64,000 nucleotides of DNA from Georgenia satyanarayanai. Lineage in GTDB: Bacteria; Actinomycetota; Actinomycetes; Actinomycetales; Actinomycetaceae. Every line of letters begins with the position of its first letter. Position 1 is the stretch's first letter. The DNA is taken from NCBI RefSeq assembly GCF_900116375.1, contig NZ_UETB01000001.1:372001-436000 (forward strand). The letters run 5' to 3'. The notes beneath the pieces are model-generated. The model was not told the DNA's origin and made no database searches. It worked only from the letters and a program-made list of their open reading frames with translations. Both the position numbers and the translations under genes were made by a program. Below, one piece after another: positions 8,267-16,774 of this stretch.

Positions 8267-11200
8267 TCAGTCCGTCGCCCGGCGCATCCGCACCGCTCCC
8301 GCGCCCGCTCCGAGCAGCAGCAGGACGGCGACGGCGAGGAGTCCGACTTCCACGCCCGTGCTGGGAAGGTGGCCGCCTCCCGGCCGGACCGGGGGACCGG
8401 ACGGCGCCGAGGTGGGCTCCCCGGTGGGGCCGGCGGTCGGCTCCTCGGTGGGCTGCTCGACGACCCCATCGATCGTGACGTCCACGCCCACGGTCACCGG
8501 CTGGGCACCGGGGTTGTCGGTGACGTGGGTGGCCTCGTTGGTGAGGACGTCGCCGTTGCTCAGGCTCCCGTCGTCGTCGACCGTCACCTCGTACCGGACC
8601 GTGACGGGGGCAAGCGATGCGCCGGCGTAGTCGAAGCAGACGACGTTGCCGTCCGCGACGATGCCCTCGCCGGAGTCGTGGTTGACGAGCGTCTGACCCG
8701 AGGTGCCGTCAGCGTTCTCCGCGCCGACCGTCAGCGGACCGTCCACCGGCCCGGTGACGTTGTCGTAGGCCACGTAGAACTCGTAGTTGCCCTCCGTGTC
8801 GTCCTGCCCGCGGAACGCGATGAGCTGGACGTCGTAGGTGCTCTCCGGGTCCTCGACCAGCTGGACGTCGTCGTACTCGACGACGATCGCGCTGCCGGCC
8901 TCGGTGTCGCCCGCCTCGGCGACGGTGACGCCCCTGTTCGTCGCCTCGTCGTAGACGATCTCCATGTCCTGCCACAGCATGGCCAGCAGGTTGTTCGGTG
9001 CCTGCGGGTCGGGCAGCGTCTGGGGCAGCCACGGCTCACCGTCGCCGTGCGTCGCCGCGTCGAAGACAACCAAGCCGTCGTCGGTCAGCCACATCTCGTC
9101 GTAGTCCACCCCGTAGAAGCTGAACGGGGCCCCCGCGCCGACGCTGAACGCCACCGAGTCCCCGACGATCTCGGGGTTGGTGACGAAGCCGTACTCCTCG
9201 AGGTCGACGTAGCTGCCGTCCTCCGACAGCGGGTTCACGCACAGCGGGTCGGCGTCGTTGCGCGTGATGACGTACTGGCCCTCGACGCCGGCCGGCGTCG
9301 GCGCGATGCCCTCCCACGTGAGGACGCCGTCGGTGACGATGGCGCCCTCCGTGGCGGAGCCCTCGACGTACGTCATGCCCTCCGGGATGGCGTCGGTGAT
9401 GGTGTAGGCGAGGTCCTCGGCGGTGACGTTGGGCTGCACGGTGAGCTCGTAGGTCACGGTGTCACCCGGCGCGGCCGTCTCGACGTCGGCAGTCTTGGTG
9501 ACATCGTCGGCGTACCGGTTGAGGTCCACGGGGATGATGCCGATGTCGCCCGGGGACTGGGCCGAGGAGCCGAGGCTGAGCGCGCCGTACCAGCGCTGAC
9601 CGGCCTCGATGGCCGGCTCGTCGTAGAACACGCGCAGGTCGAACGGCTCGCCGACGGGTTGCGCCTGCGGGCCCTCGACCCACAGGTTCCCGGCGTCGCC
9701 GGTGACGACGGCGGTCCCCAGGGTGAGGGTGTCGACCGCGTCCTCGTCCGAGGACTGCCAGTTCTGGACCACCACCCACCAGGTACCGGGCTCGGGCGCG
9801 GCGAGGTCACACCTCTCGTCGGATCCGAACGACGCGCTCACGCACTGCGCGGTCTCCTCGCCCGGGGTGTCGCCGGGCCCGACGAAGAGGTCGATGTCCT
9901 GGGCGGTCGCGTCGGTGACCTCCACGACGAGGCGGCTCGCGCCCTCCGGGACCTCGACGTGGACCACCTCCACGCCCTCCGGGCCGTCGAAGGGGTCGTA
10001 GCTGGTCGGGTCCTGGGGGAGGGCGAGGTCTTGCGTCTCGGCCGGCGTGAGGCCGGCGACGTCGACGCTCAGGTCGGTGATCTCGATCGCCCGCAGGTCC
10101 TCCACGAGCTGCGAGCCCGCGTCGCGGCGGGTGTCGATGACGACCTCGGCCGGCAGCACACCGGTCGAGGGCAGCACGGCGACCGGCAGGCCCGCCGTCG
10201 AGACGTCCCCGTCCGACGGCGTGAGCGTCACCCGGCCGAACTGCCAGGTGCCGGTGCTCGCGCCGCGCACGTCGGCGGTCACGGTGATCTCCTGCGTCTC
10301 GCCCTCGGCGAGGGTGAAGGTCGCGGGCTCGACCGACAGCTCGACGTCCGGCGAGGACTCGACGCTCGCCGTCCACTCGACGGTGCCGTCCGCGGCTCCG
10401 GTGAGAGTGCGGGTCCACGTGCAGTCCTGGAGGCACTGGCTGGAGGCCATGCTCGCGATGTTCAGGGTGGCGGGGTCGCCGCCGAGCCGGGGGTCCGCGG
10501 CCTCGTAGTCCGCCAGCGTCTCGTCGAGGACGAGCCCCGCGTTCGCCGCGGCGTCCAGGTCGATCCGGCCCGATCCCATGTCGAACGGGTCGGCCGGGGT
10601 GGAGCCGTCCTCCTTCGTCACGGCCGTCGTCGCCGTCGTCATGAGGGCGGACTGGATCTCCGCCGGCGTCCACTCCGGCTCGAGCACCTTGAGGAGTGCT
10701 CCGGCACCGGCCACGTGCGGGCTGGCCATCAAGGTCCCGGAGGAGAAGCCCCACTGCGGGGCGACCTCAGCCTCAGCGGTGGACGCGCCGAAGGCGGCGA
10801 GGATGTCGACGCCGGGTGCGGTGACGCTCGGGGAGATGAGGTCCATCGCGCGGTTCGGGCCGCGGCTGGAGAAGTCGGCCGTGACGTCCCCCTTCGCCGG
10901 GTCCTCGGACAGGGTGGCGCCGGCGATGGTGCCGGTGTGGCCGGTGCCCTCGGCCAGCCACTCCCGCAGCGAGACGGCGTCGTCGTCGGTGATGTGGACG
11001 GCGGGGAGCTCGTGCGCGTCACCGACGAGCGCGTCCCCACTCTCCTCGTCGTTCGCGAGGATCATTCCCCCGGCGCCCGCGTTGGAGACGACCTCGCCCA
11101 TCTCCAGCCGGTCGGTGAAGCCGCGTTCACAGATGACGATCTCGCCGTCGAAGGTGCGGTTCCGGAAGATCCCCGGCTCACACCACGGGTTGCCGTAGTC

Positions 11201-12577
11201 TCCCGCGTCGACGATCGGCGCCGGCCCGTAGCCGGCGGTGAACCCGAGCCCGGCGAGGTCGGCAAGCTCGGTGCCGTCCGCCCGGGTGAGGTCGGTGACG
11301 GCGTTCAGGTAGGAGCGGTCGTGCGTGGTCGCACCAGCGGTGGTGATCCACGGGATGTCCGCTGGCGTGCCGATCGTCTCCGACCACGGGCCGTCGTTGC
11401 CGGCAGCCGTCGCGACGAAGACGCCGGCGGCGCGGGCGGCGAGGAAGCCGAGGGAGTCCGGGTCCGACCACGCGGCCGAGGGATCCCACCCACCGATCGA
11501 GTAGTTGATGACGTCGACACCGTCGGCGATGGCCTGGTCGATGGCAGCCGTCGTGGCAGCCATCGAGCAGCCCTCGACGTCGCAGACGTCGTAGGAGATG
11601 AGGTTGGCGTGGGGGGCGACACCCGAGATCCTGCGGGTGGTGCTGATGCCTGACGGACCGTTCACGACGGCGTCGACCTGGCTGCCGGCGACGGTGCTGG
11701 CGGTGTGGCTGCCGTGCCCGTCGGTGTCGAACGGGCCGTCGCCGGAGAAGTCCCACGCACCGATGAGCTTGTCGTTGCAGGCGAACCGCTCGTCGTACTG
11801 GTCGGCGTTGGCCGGGTCGCACATGCCGAGGTAATTCCCGGTGCCCAGCGGGTTCGTGTGGTCATGGCCGTCACCGCCGCCGGCGACGGGCACGGTGTCC
11901 GCGAAGGAGGGGTTGGACGGGTTGATGCCCGTGTCGAGGATGCCCGCGACGATCCCTTCGCCCCGTGTGCCGTCGACCCCGGTGGCGGTCCCGTCCCACA
12001 GGGCGGGCGCATCGATCCACGCCGGGCCGTTGTCCGTCTGCAGCTCGCGTCGGACGTCGACGACGACGGAGGTCACCTCGGGCAGCCCGGCGACGGTCGC
12101 GGCCTCGTCGGCCGTCAGGCGGACCGCGAGACCGTTGAGCGCGTAGGCGTAGGTGAAGTCGACGGTCGGCGCGTGGCCGATCTCCCCGGCGATCCGGTCG
12201 CGGAGATCGTCCTGCTCGTCCTCGAGGTGGGCGGCGTACCGGCGCACCGGCGCGGCGGCCGGGTCGAGCCGACCACCCGCCGCAGGCCGCGTGGCCCTCA
12301 GCCGCTCGATCCCGCCGGAGTAGGTGGCGACCGCCGGGTCGGCGAGCTGGACGATGTACCGCTCGGCGGTCGACGCCGAGCCGAGGCGCAGCACCGTCCC
12401 CTTGTCGCCTCCTCGCGGAAGGGACATGGAGCCGGAGACCTCCACCGCCTCGAGCCCACCCCTGGGCTTCCCGGTGCCGACGGCGTCGGAGGGACTGGCG
12501 CTGGCCGCTGGGAGGAGGCCCAGCGCGAGCGCGGACACGACGAGGGACGCAAGAAGCCGGGGTCGCGCAGCGGACAC
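8267..12577 (-). CDS. LPXTG-anchored S8 subtilase with mutated nucleophile
   Basis: The GTG start at 12577 (AGGTGGG upstream) gives a signal peptide ending near PAASASPSD. The frame is open further upstream, but that sequence does not look like a secretion signal. Domain order: propeptide (about 70-175), S8 catalytic domain (about 205-660) with an inserted PA domain (about 455-545), a fibronectin-like region, a PPC-like region, a DUF11-like region near 1030, a Pro/Thr linker, and LPSTG at 1404-1408 followed by a membrane helix and RMRR tail. Catalytic Asp215 (GILDTG), His288 (DGHGSH) and the oxyanion Asn (AAGNDGP) are intact. The nucleophile motif, normally GTSMASPH, reads GTLMASPH: residue 616 is Leu, codon TTG at 10730-10732. 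One base change would restore TCG serine. The protein should be displayed on the wall but be proteolytically inactive as written. Confidence 0.92.
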   Translation of the reverse strand: MSAARPRLLASLVVSALALGLLPAASASPSDAVGTGKPRGGLEAVEVSGSMSLPRGGDKGTVLRLGSASTAERYIVQLADPAVATYSGGIERLRATRPAAGGRLDPAAAPVRRYAAHLEDEQDDLRDRIAGEIGHAPTVDFTYAYALNGLAVRLTADEAATVAGLPEVTSVVVDVRRELQTDNGPAWIDAPALWDGTATGVDGTRGEGIVAGILDTGINPSNPSFADTVPVAGGGDGHDHTNPLGTGNYLGMCDPANADQYDERFACNDKLIGAWDFSGDGPFDTDGHGSHTASTVAGSQVDAVVNGPSGISTTRRISGVAPHANLISYDVCDVEGCSMAATTAAIDQAIADGVDVINYSIGGWDPSAAWSDPDSLGFLAARAAGVFVATAAGNDGPWSETIGTPADIPWITTAGATTHDRSYLNAVTDLTRADGTELADLAGLGFTAGYGPAPIVDAGDYGNPWCEPGIFRNRTFDGEIVICERGFTDRLEMGEVVSNAGAGGMILANDEESGDALVGDAHELPAVHITDDDAVSLREWLAEGTGHTGTIAGATLSEDPAKGDVTADFSSRGPNRAMDLISPSVTAPGVDILAAFGASTAEAEVAPQWGFSSGTLMASPHVAGAGALLKVLEPEWTPAEIQSALMTTATTAVTKEDGSTPADPFDMGSGRIDLDAAANAGLVLDETLADYEAADPRLGGDPATLNIASMASSQCLQDCTWTRTLTGAADGTVEWTASVESSPDVELSVEPATFTLAEGETQEITVTADVRGASTGTWQFGRVTLTPSDGDVSTAGLPVAVLPSTGVLPAEVVIDTRRDAGSQLVEDLRAIEITDLSVDVAGLTPAETQDLALPQDPTSYDPFDGPEGVEVVHVEVPEGASRLVVEVTDATAQDIDLFVGPGDTPGEETAQCVSASFGSDERCDLAAPEPGTWWVVVQNWQSSDEDAVDTLTLGTAVVTGDAGNLWVEGPQAQPVGEPFDLRVFYDEPAIEAGQRWYGALSLGSSAQSPGDIGIIPVDLNRYADDVTKTADVETAAPGDTVTYELTVQPNVTAEDLAYTITDAIPEGMTYVEGSATEGAIVTDGVLTWEGIAPTPAGVEGQYVITRNDADPLCVNPLSEDGSYVDLEEYGFVTNPEIVGDSVAFSVGAGAPFSFYGVDYDEMWLTDDGLVVFDAATHGDGEPWLPQTLPDPQAPNNLLAMLWQDMEIVYDEATNRGVTVAEAGDTEAGSAIVVEYDDVQLVEDPESTYDVQLIAFRGQDDTEGNYEFYVAYDNVTGPVDGPLTVGAENADGTSGQTLVNHDSGEGIVADGNVVCFDYAGASLAPVTVRYEVTVDDDGSLSNGDVLTNEATHVTDNPGAQPVTVGVDVTIDGVVEQPTEEPTAGPTGEPTSAPSGPPVRPGGGHLPSTGVEVGLLAVAVLLLLGAGAGAVRMRRATD

Positions 12578-12743
12578 GGGCTCACCCACCTTTGGGAGAA
12601 GAAGGACCCCGGTTAGCCCGAGTGAGCCATGTCTAGTGGTTCGGCGGGGTCCGGTCAACGGGTGTCGCGGAAATTCCTGGGGTCGTCACCCGATCGCTCC
12701 CTGACGCGCCCTCGACGAACGACAGGACGTCGCTGCTGCTCAC

Positions 12744-12785
12744 CCGAGCCCGACGGCGGAACGTGCCTGCCGCCGTCGGGCTCGG
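12744..12785 (-). terminator. Terminator hairpin of the PEP mutase family gene
   Basis: A 16-bp perfect stem with a 10-base loop, 10 bases beyond the stop of the gene ending at 12796. It is the same stem-near-stop layout as the subtilase terminator. Confidence 0.8.
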
Positions 12786-12795
12786 TCCACCGTGG

Positions 12796-13599
12796 TCAGT
12801 TGAGCGCGCGGGTCGACTCGGGGATCACGCCGTCGGCGTAGAGGCTCTTGGCGACGTCCTGCAGCGCGGTGAGCGCGACGCGCTGGGTGGTGGGTCCGTA
12901 GGAGATGCGGGCGACGCCGAGGGCCTCGTACTCGGCGGCGGTGAGCGCGCCCGGGAGACCGATGACGCTGACCTTGCGCTCGCCGATGCCCTCGACGAGC
13001 TGGCGGGTGACGTCGGCGTCGAGGGGGCCGGGCACGAAGACGATGTCGGCGCCCGCGTCGAGGTAGGCGCGGCCGCGCTCGATGGCGTCGGCGACGGACT
13101 CCTCGAGGGGGCGGTCACCTCCGCGCACGAAGGCGTCGGTGCGGGCGTTGAGCGAGAACGGCACTCCCTCGGCCTCTCCGGCGGCGACGACGGCCTCGAC
13201 GCGCGCCGCCGACTCGGCGAGCGGGCGCAGGCGGTCCTCCATGTTGGCACCGACGATGCCGACGCCGATGGCGCGACGGGTGGTCTCGCCGGTGTCCTCG
13301 TAGCCGTCGTCGAGGTCGGCGGTGACCGGGACGTCGCCGGCCGCGTCGACGATGCGGCCGACCATGTCGAGGGTGAGGTCGAAGGGGATGGTGCCGTCCG
13401 GGTAGCCGAAGGTGGCGGCGATCGAGTGGCCCGCCGTGGCGATCGCCCTGGTCTCGGGCAGGGCGAGGACCGCCTTCGCCGAGACGACGTCCCAGACGTT
13501 CACCACCCGCAGGATCTCGGGCGCCGCGTGCAGGGCGGACAGGGTGCGGGCGCGGTCGGCGGGGGACGTGGTGGGCTCGCTCGAGCTCTGGGAGGTCAT
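12796..13599 (-). CDS. Isocitrate lyase/PEP mutase family protein (267 aa)
   Basis: A TIM-barrel enzyme of the ICL/PEP mutase superfamily. Visible family marks are NVWDVVSAKAV near residue 34, ATAGHSIAATFGYPDG, the metal-binding VTADLDDGYED, GANMED and SLNARTDAF. The Cys-containing KKCGH loop of true isocitrate lyases is absent, which fits the short 'PEP mutase-like' branch. Members cleave or rearrange C-C or P-C bonds of oxaloacetate- or methylisocitrate-like acids, and the exact substrate cannot be told. It has no ribosome binding site but a TAGCGT -10 box six bases before ATG, so the mRNA is probably leaderless. Monocistronic, with its own hairpin terminator. Confidence 0.88.
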   Translation of the reverse strand: MTSQSSSEPTTSPADRARTLSALHAAPEILRVVNVWDVVSAKAVLALPETRAIATAGHSIAATFGYPDGTIPFDLTLDMVGRIVDAAGDVPVTADLDDGYEDTGETTRRAIGVGIVGANMEDRLRPLAESAARVEAVVAAGEAEGVPFSLNARTDAFVRGGDRPLEESVADAIERGRAYLDAGADIVFVPGPLDADVTRQLVEGIGERKVSVIGLPGALTAAEYEALGVARISYGPTTQRVALTALQDVAKSLYADGVIPESTRALN

Positions 13600-13605
13600 T
13601 CGGCC

Positions 13606-13611
13606 ACGCTA
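13606..13611 (-). promoter_or_regulatory. -10 box of a leaderless promoter (PEP mutase family gene)
   Basis: TAGCGT on the minus strand, six bases before the ATG at 13599, with no Shine-Dalgarno sequence. Confidence 0.55.
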
Positions 13612-13660
13612 GCGGGTGGGGGAAGAGCGGGAAGGGCGCTCCCGGCGGACGGTCGTGTGC

Positions 13661-13666
13661 TTCGAT
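13661..13666 (+). promoter_or_regulatory. Possible -10 box of a leaderless promoter (NmrA-like gene)
   Basis: TTCGAT lies six bases before ATG 13673. It departs from TANNNT at the second base, so this is weaker than the other cases, but the spacing is the same and no ribosome binding site is visible. Confidence 0.3.
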
Positions 13667-13672
13667 CTGGCC

Positions 13673-14416
13673 ATGAGGATCGCTGTGGCCGGTGGGACCG
13701 GTGTCGTGGGCACGCACGTCGTCGAGGCGGTGTCCGGCGCGGGGCACGAGCCCGTGGTGATCGCCCGCTCGCGTGGCGTGGACCTGACCACCGGCGCGGG
13801 ACTGGACGACGCGCTCGACGGGGTGTCCGCCGTCGTCGACGTCAGCAACGTGACCACGCTGTCCCGGCGCACCGCCGAGCGATTCTTCGTCCGCGTGAGC
13901 GAGAACCTCCTCGCCGCCGCTCACCGGGCCGGGGTGCGGCACCACGTGCTCCTGTCGATCGTGGGGGTCGACCGGTCACCGCTCGGGTACTACCGCGCGA
14001 AGCTGCGGCAGGAGGAGGTGGTTCTCGCCGGGCCCCTACCGGCGACGGTGCTGCGCGCGACCCAGTTCCACGAGTTCGTCGACCAGTCGTTGGCGCGGGT
14101 GCCCGGGCCGGTGGCCGTGGTCCCGCGGATGCGGATGCAGCCGGTGGCCGCGTCAGAGGTGGCGGCGCACCTCGTGGAGATCGCTCTCGGGGAGCCGCAG
14201 CGGCGGGCCGCCGACCTCGCGGGGCCGCAGGTGCACGAGTTCGCCGACCTCGCCCGGGAGGTGACGGCGGCTCGGGGGCTGCGTCGTCCGGTCCTGCCGG
14301 TCCGGGTGCCGGGCGGTGCGGGGCGGGCGATGTCGGACGGGTCGCTGCTGCCGGCGGAGGACGGGCCGCGTGGGCGGATCACCTTCCGGGAGTGGCTGGA
14401 CGCCGACGTCCGTTAG
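13673..14416 (+). CDS. NmrA-like NAD(P)-binding atypical SDR (247 aa)
   Basis: The protein starts MRIAVAGGTGVVGTHV, with a GxxGxxG dinucleotide-binding loop at residues 7-13, and goes on with the atypical-SDR pattern: VVDVSNVTT, HHVLLSIVGVDRSPLGYYRAK and VLRATQFHEFV. The YYRAK segment holds the Tyr-x3-Lys-like pair. Such proteins act as NAD(P)H sensors or reductases, often annotated as NmrA-like or NAD(P)H quinone oxidoreductase-like. The ATG at 13673 is preferred over an in-frame start at 13616 because the family begins at the dinucleotide fold. It is divergent from the PEP mutase family gene with 73 bases between the start codons. Confidence 0.88.
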   Translation: MRIAVAGGTGVVGTHVVEAVSGAGHEPVVIARSRGVDLTTGAGLDDALDGVSAVVDVSNVTTLSRRTAERFFVRVSENLLAAAHRAGVRHHVLLSIVGVDRSPLGYYRAKLRQEEVVLAGPLPATVLRATQFHEFVDQSLARVPGPVAVVPRMRMQPVAASEVAAHLVEIALGEPQRRAADLAGPQVHEFADLAREVTAARGLRRPVLPVRVPGGAGRAMSDGSLLPAEDGPRGRITFREWLDADVR

Positions 14417-14463
14417 GGCGCGTGCTCGGGTGCTCGGAGACAGATGCCTGCTCGGGGGCGCAC

Positions 14464-15081
14464 CTACGCCTGGACCGCGGGCGTCGATCGCTGGACCACC
14501 GGCGCGAGGATCACGAGCGCGGCTGCGGCGAGCACGTGCCAGACGGCGTGTCCCTGCCAGAGGCTGCCCGGCACACAGAGCGGCCCGCCGGCCCGTGACA
14601 GCGTCCCGACGATGCCGCCGACGGCGAGCAGTGACACTGCCCAGCCGATCGGCCGGCGTGCTGACGTTTGGGCACGGGCGCGGGCCAGGGCCAGCACGAC
14701 GGTGAGCGCCGCCACCACCACCTGGGCCAGGTCACCCGCGCGAGGAGCCGCGAGGATGAGCGGGACGAGGGCCAGGGTCGGCAGCGCCCACCACCACCAC
14801 AGCCGCGGGCGTCCGGTGAGTGCGGCGGCGGAGTCCGCCGCGACGAAGGCGAGCGTCGCGAGGAGCGGGAGGTCGTGGACCAGGTCGGAGTACGCCGCGT
14901 CCGGCCCGTGCTGGTAGAACGACCCGATGCCGATACCCGCCACGAGAGCGGGATAGCCGAGTGGCCGGCGCGGGCGACGGTGCCGCACCGCGATGACCAT
15001 CCCGGCGAGGACGAACGCGAGGCTGCTCACCGCGGCGACCGGCTCCTGGAGCAGGCCGTCGGCGAGCGGCTCGCACGTCAC
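14464..15081 (-). CDS. CREST/ceramidase-like membrane hydrolase (205 aa)
   Basis: An integral membrane protein with about seven hydrophobic segments. It starts MTCEPLADGL (GTG start) and contains the residues expected of the CREST superfamily (alkaline ceramidases, PAQR, Per1): Cys-Glu at the N-terminus, S54-x3-H58 in the second segment (GSFYQHG), Asp66/Asp70 soon after, and H178-x3-H182 (GHAVWH) in the last one. These form a metal site in ceramidases. The GTG start at 15081 overlaps the stop of the upstream gene (GTGA), fixing the start and implying translational coupling. An amide hydrolase acting on membrane lipids is a family-based inference, and the substrate is unknown. Confidence 0.72.
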   Translation of the reverse strand: MTCEPLADGLLQEPVAAVSSLAFVLAGMVIAVRHRRPRRPLGYPALVAGIGIGSFYQHGPDAAYSDLVHDLPLLATLAFVAADSAAALTGRPRLWWWWALPTLALVPLILAAPRAGDLAQVVVAALTVVLALARARAQTSARRPIGWAVSLLAVGGIVGTLSRAGGPLCVPGSLWQGHAVWHVLAAAALVILAPVVQRSTPAVQA

Positions 15082-15713
15082 CGGCTCGACGCCGCCCAGG
15101 ACTGGCGCACGGTGCCCGGGCTGCGCCGTCGCGAGCGGCGCAGCTGGACGAGGATCCCGACGGCGGCGAGCACCAGGTGTCCGACGTACCAGGCCGGGTG
15201 GTGCGCCGGGGAGAGCTCGGCGCCGACGAGCGACTCGACGTCGAGCATGTCCAGCAGCACCATGAGGCCGGCAACGGTGATGCTCGCGCCGGCGAACGCG
15301 CTGAGGACGATGAGCACGAGCTCGGGCAGGTTGGTGACGATCGCGAGCAGCGCGAGCACCACCCCGACGACGAGCCCCGCCGTGGTGAGCACCCACGGCT
15401 GCTCGGCGCCGACGGCGGCAGCGACCGTCTGCCCCAGGACGAAGCCCATCGCCCCGAACCCGAGGATCACGGCGACGGCGTAGAACAGGTAGGCCAGCGC
15501 CGCCAGCACCAGCGCGCCGACGATCGCGCCGGCCCACCCGGCGACGGTGCCCAGGTACTCCTGGCCCGTCAGCTGCGTCACCGCGACGGCGCCGAGCCCG
15601 AAGCCGATGAAGGCGCCCCAGAGCGCGAGCAGGATCCGCAGTGCGCCGCTGCCGCGGAAGCACAGCAGCAGACCCAGCAGCACGGCGAGCACTCCGGTGA
15701 TGACCTCGGTCAT
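15078..15713 (-). CDS. DUF4203/TMEM198-like membrane protein (211 aa)
   Basis: Starts MTEVITGVLAVLLGLLLCF and has six to seven Gly/Ala-rich transmembrane segments, with the repeated 'RILLALWGAFIGFGLG' and 'VILGFGAMGFVLG' patterns typical of the DUF4203 (TMEM198-like) family. Function in bacteria is unknown. A GAGGAGAGG ribosome binding site precedes ATG 15713. The end overlaps the start of the CREST-like gene by 4 bases, so both are one operon and perhaps act together in the membrane. Confidence 0.75.
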   Translation of the reverse strand: MTEVITGVLAVLLGLLLCFRGSGALRILLALWGAFIGFGLGAVAVTQLTGQEYLGTVAGWAGAIVGALVLAALAYLFYAVAVILGFGAMGFVLGQTVAAAVGAEQPWVLTTAGLVVGVVLALLAIVTNLPELVLIVLSAFAGASITVAGLMVLLDMLDVESLVGAELSPAHHPAWYVGHLVLAAVGILVQLRRSRRRSPGTVRQSWAASSR

Positions 15714-15901
15714 GGGTGCCTCTCCTCGCGCAGGACCATGGTGTCCATCCTGCGGGACGGCGGTGGCGGGCGCAGGCCGGCGCCGCCTACATGGCCACCG
15801 ACCAACGTGAGGTGGCCCGGGCGGATCAGCGCTTGGGTGCTCGCCTTGCGGACCGCGCCCGTTCTGGTGTCGTGGTGGATGTGCGGACCAGAGGAGGAAC
15901 G

Positions 15902-16756
15902 ATGTTCGCCATCTGCGCCACGTGCGCCGTCGAGTACACGACGCCGCCACCCGAGGTGTGCCCCGTCTGCGCCGACGAACGCGAGTGGTCGGTGCCCGAC
16001 GACGGACAGCAGTGGACGAGCCTGCCCGCCCTGCGAGCCGACGGGCAGCGCCTCACCTGGTCGGAGGCCGAGCCGAACCGGGTGGAGATCGGCACCGAGC
16101 CGTCCCTGGGGATCGGCCAGACCGCACAGCTGGTGACGACTCCCGCCGGCTCCCTGCTCTGGGACCCGACCGGCTACCTCGACGACGTGACGGTCGAGCG
16201 CATCCTCGCCCGCGGCCCGGTGCTGGCGGTCGCGGCCAGCCACCCGCACATGTTCGGCGTCCAGGTGGCCTGGGGCGAGTCGCTCGACGCGCCGGTCCTC
16301 GTCTGCGCGGCCGACGAGCAGTGGGTCGGACGCCGCTCGGACCGGATCGAGCTGTACGGGGAGTGGCGGCAGCTCGGCCCCGGCCTCAGCCTCCACCGCG
16401 TGGGCGGCCACTTCCCCGGCAGCGCGATCGCCCACTGGGCCGACGGCGCCGGCGGCCGCGGCGTTGTCCTCAGCGGTGACACGGTGTACCCCAACCCGGA
16501 CCGCAGGTCGGTGGGGTTCCTCCGCAGCTACCCCAACCGGCTGCCGCTGTCCGGGGCGGCGGTGCGCCACATCGCCGACCGGTTGGCGTCCTTCGAGTTC
16601 GACCGGATCGTCGGCAACTTCGCCAACCCGATCGAGACCGGTGCCCGCGACGCGGTCGAGTGGTCCGCGCAGCGGCACATCGCCTGGGTGCGGGGGGACC
16701 ACGACGGGGAGACCGGGACAGTGCCGCGGGAAGCGACCGGTCCGGCCGAGTCGTAG
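15902..16756 (+). CDS. Metallo-beta-lactamase-fold-like protein with zinc ribbon (284 aa)
   Basis: The start is ATG 15902, behind GAGGAGGAAC. The N-terminus has two CxxC pairs (C5/C8 and C20/C23), a small zinc ribbon. The rest looks like a metallo-beta-lactamase fold: LLWDPTGYLDD, then VAASHPHMFG where HxHxDH would be expected, VGGHFPGSAIAHW and VLSGDTVYP. The second and third metal positions (His in GGHFPGS, Asp in SGDT) are kept, but the first motif is degenerate, so it may bind one metal or be non-catalytic. Similar proteins are usually annotated as MBL-fold hydrolases. Substrate unknown. Confidence 0.75.
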   Translation: MFAICATCAVEYTTPPPEVCPVCADEREWSVPDDGQQWTSLPALRADGQRLTWSEAEPNRVEIGTEPSLGIGQTAQLVTTPAGSLLWDPTGYLDDVTVERILARGPVLAVAASHPHMFGVQVAWGESLDAPVLVCAADEQWVGRRSDRIELYGEWRQLGPGLSLHRVGGHFPGSAIAHWADGAGGRGVVLSGDTVYPNPDRRSVGFLRSYPNRLPLSGAAVRHIADRLASFEFDRIVGNFANPIETGARDAVEWSAQRHIAWVRGDHDGETGTVPREATGPAES

Positions 16757-16774
16757 CCGGCGCGCGGGTGCCGC

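Noticed and set aside
8222-11653. A >1,100-codon open frame opposite the subtilase
   Set aside because: Val/Arg/Gly-rich antisense frame typical of high-GC DNA; no domain, and the other strand has a clear multidomain protein.
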